From Methylomonas sp. AM2-LC (GTDB lineage: Bacteria > Pseudomonadota > Gammaproteobacteria > Methylococcales > Methylomonadaceae): DNA of 64,000 bases. The DNA lies in the NCBI RefSeq assembly GCF_039904985.1, contig NZ_CP157005.1, forward strand, positions 4,731,501 to 4,795,500. The letters are read 5' to 3'. Position numbers and translations under genes: made by a program. This document shows positions 63,556 to 64,000 of the stretch, piece after piece. The notes beneath the pieces were generated by a model, which was not told where the DNA came from, ran no database searches, and saw only the letters and a program-made list of their open reading frames with translations. How positions within the stretch are numbered: the first letter of the stretch is position 1; each line of letters opens with the position of its first letter.

Positions 63556-64000
63556 ATGATGAGAACATTTACTATTTTCTGTATGGGATTCATGCTGGTT
63601 TTGAATCATATCCCGGCTCAAGCGGCTGGCAAATATAATCTAGAACCCGGCGATACCGTATTAACCAATTGTCACGACATTTACACCAAGGGAATCGTCA
63701 AAGCCAAAGTCGATGATGGCTATACGGTACATTTTCCTAAAGGCAGTGGCCCTATCCAATGTCCACCATTTCGTTGGCATGCTGAATTTGTCATCCCATT
63801 TCAATCGGTACCAGAATATCGTTTGCAATTCCTGGGTGGCCTGAAACGTGATCTGCTGTTCAAGGTGGGAGAAAGCGTTTCCTTGCGCTTCGATCCCGAT
63901 AAGCGTGTGGTCAATAGCAAGGCTCCCGTCGATATTGAAGCCGCGATTACTGATATCAGCAGCAACGGGGCCATCGCAGTCAAACTACTGAGCAAGAACT
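63556..64000 (+). CDS. Secreted protein, 3'-truncated by window edge
   Basis: The frame opens at ATG 63556 (a second ATG is at 63559, with AAGG 8 nt before it) and remains open to the end, giving 148 residues so far. The signal peptide is FTIFCMGFMLVLNHIPAQA. The mature part starts AGKYNLEPGDTVLTNCHDIY and contains a Cys pair. No family is recognised. It is 59 bp after the HupE-type gene and probably in its operon. Confidence 0.75.
   Translation, partial: MMRTFTIFCMGFMLVLNHIPAQAAGKYNLEPGDTVLTNCHDIYTKGIVKAKVDDGYTVHFPKGSGPIQCPPFRWHAEFVIPFQSVPEYRLQFLGGLKRDLLFKVGESVSLRFDPDKRVVNSKAPVDIEAAITDISSNGAIAVKLLSKN

Noticed and set aside
1..64000. tRNA and rRNA genes, attachment sites and integrase
   Set aside because: None was recognised in the window, so integration into a chromosome can be neither shown nor excluded.

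Overview
This 64 kb window looks like a large part of a conjugative plasmid, or a plasmid-like integrative element, from a gammaproteobacterium. Methylococcales-type methanotrophs are my best but weakly supported guess. It carries a nearly complete F-type (MPF-F) conjugation apparatus with a MobH relaxase. The gene content and order resemble the SXT/R391 and IncA/C families: traL-E-K-B-dsbC-V-A, then traC, trbI, an S26 peptidase, trbC-traW, traU and traN on the minus strand; traI-traD-DUF4400 on the minus strand; traF-H-G on the plus strand; and a transglycosylase-flhD-flhC cassette that corresponds to the SetCD/AcaCD master activators. Next to a TrfA/RepA-like initiator lies a textbook iteron origin: eight 16-bp iterons, an AT-rich segment and a perfect DnaA box. 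That supports plasmid-like replication. No integrase or partition genes are visible here.

Layout. 1-6.3 kb: two tightly coupled large genes, the first cut by the left edge and the second a helicase; they are a candidate defence module. 6.5-9.6 kb: a PD-(D/E)XK-like nuclease on the opposite strand, an HTH/PIN toxin-antitoxin pair with its promoter and repeat operator, and an HU gene. 9.6-23.5 kb: the long minus-strand tra operon. It includes an unexpected 95-residue protein made mainly of the PLMP/RRXRR domain otherwise found at the N terminus of IscB. 23.7-24.5 kb: a Phd/VapC pair behind a perfect 34-bp palindrome. 25-31 kb: an iron-uptake cassette of FecI-like sigma, FecR, a TonB receptor and a PepSY membrane protein. 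31-33 kb: a truncated ABC ATPase, a peroxiredoxin-like protein and a YedK/HMCES protein. 33-35.6 kb: an IS5-family element with 16-bp inverted repeats that splits a hypothetical gene. 35.7-42.2 kb: DUF4400, traD, traI, a small putative lipoprotein and rep. 42.2-42.54 kb: the replication origin. 42.5-45.3 kb: hipBA, a mobI-like gene and a repeat-rich candidate oriT. 45.3-51.1 kb: traF-H-G. 51.1-55.6 kb: a zinc-ribbon membrane protein, an AbiE pair, and flhC-flhD-transglycosylase. 55.9-64 kb: cargo with a JmjC/cupin oxygenase and a cluster of three HupE/UreJ-type proteins with a TonB receptor, probably for metal uptake.

How the parts fit. The FlhDC-like pair is the obvious candidate activator of transfer. 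I find a shared motif, close to CTGCGTCAG(A)CAAAT, in front of the traL, traI, rep-side and traF operons and again near the candidate oriT. It is a good candidate control site for the transfer regulon. Stability is provided by at least four toxin-antitoxin-like pairs (HTH/PIN, Phd/VapC, HipBA, AbiE). Cargo is biased to iron and other metal uptake. The main items for a second look are the solo PLMP-domain gene inside the pilus operon, the left-edge helicase pair, the shared tra motif, the repeat cluster at mobI, and the in-frame repairable IS insertion.
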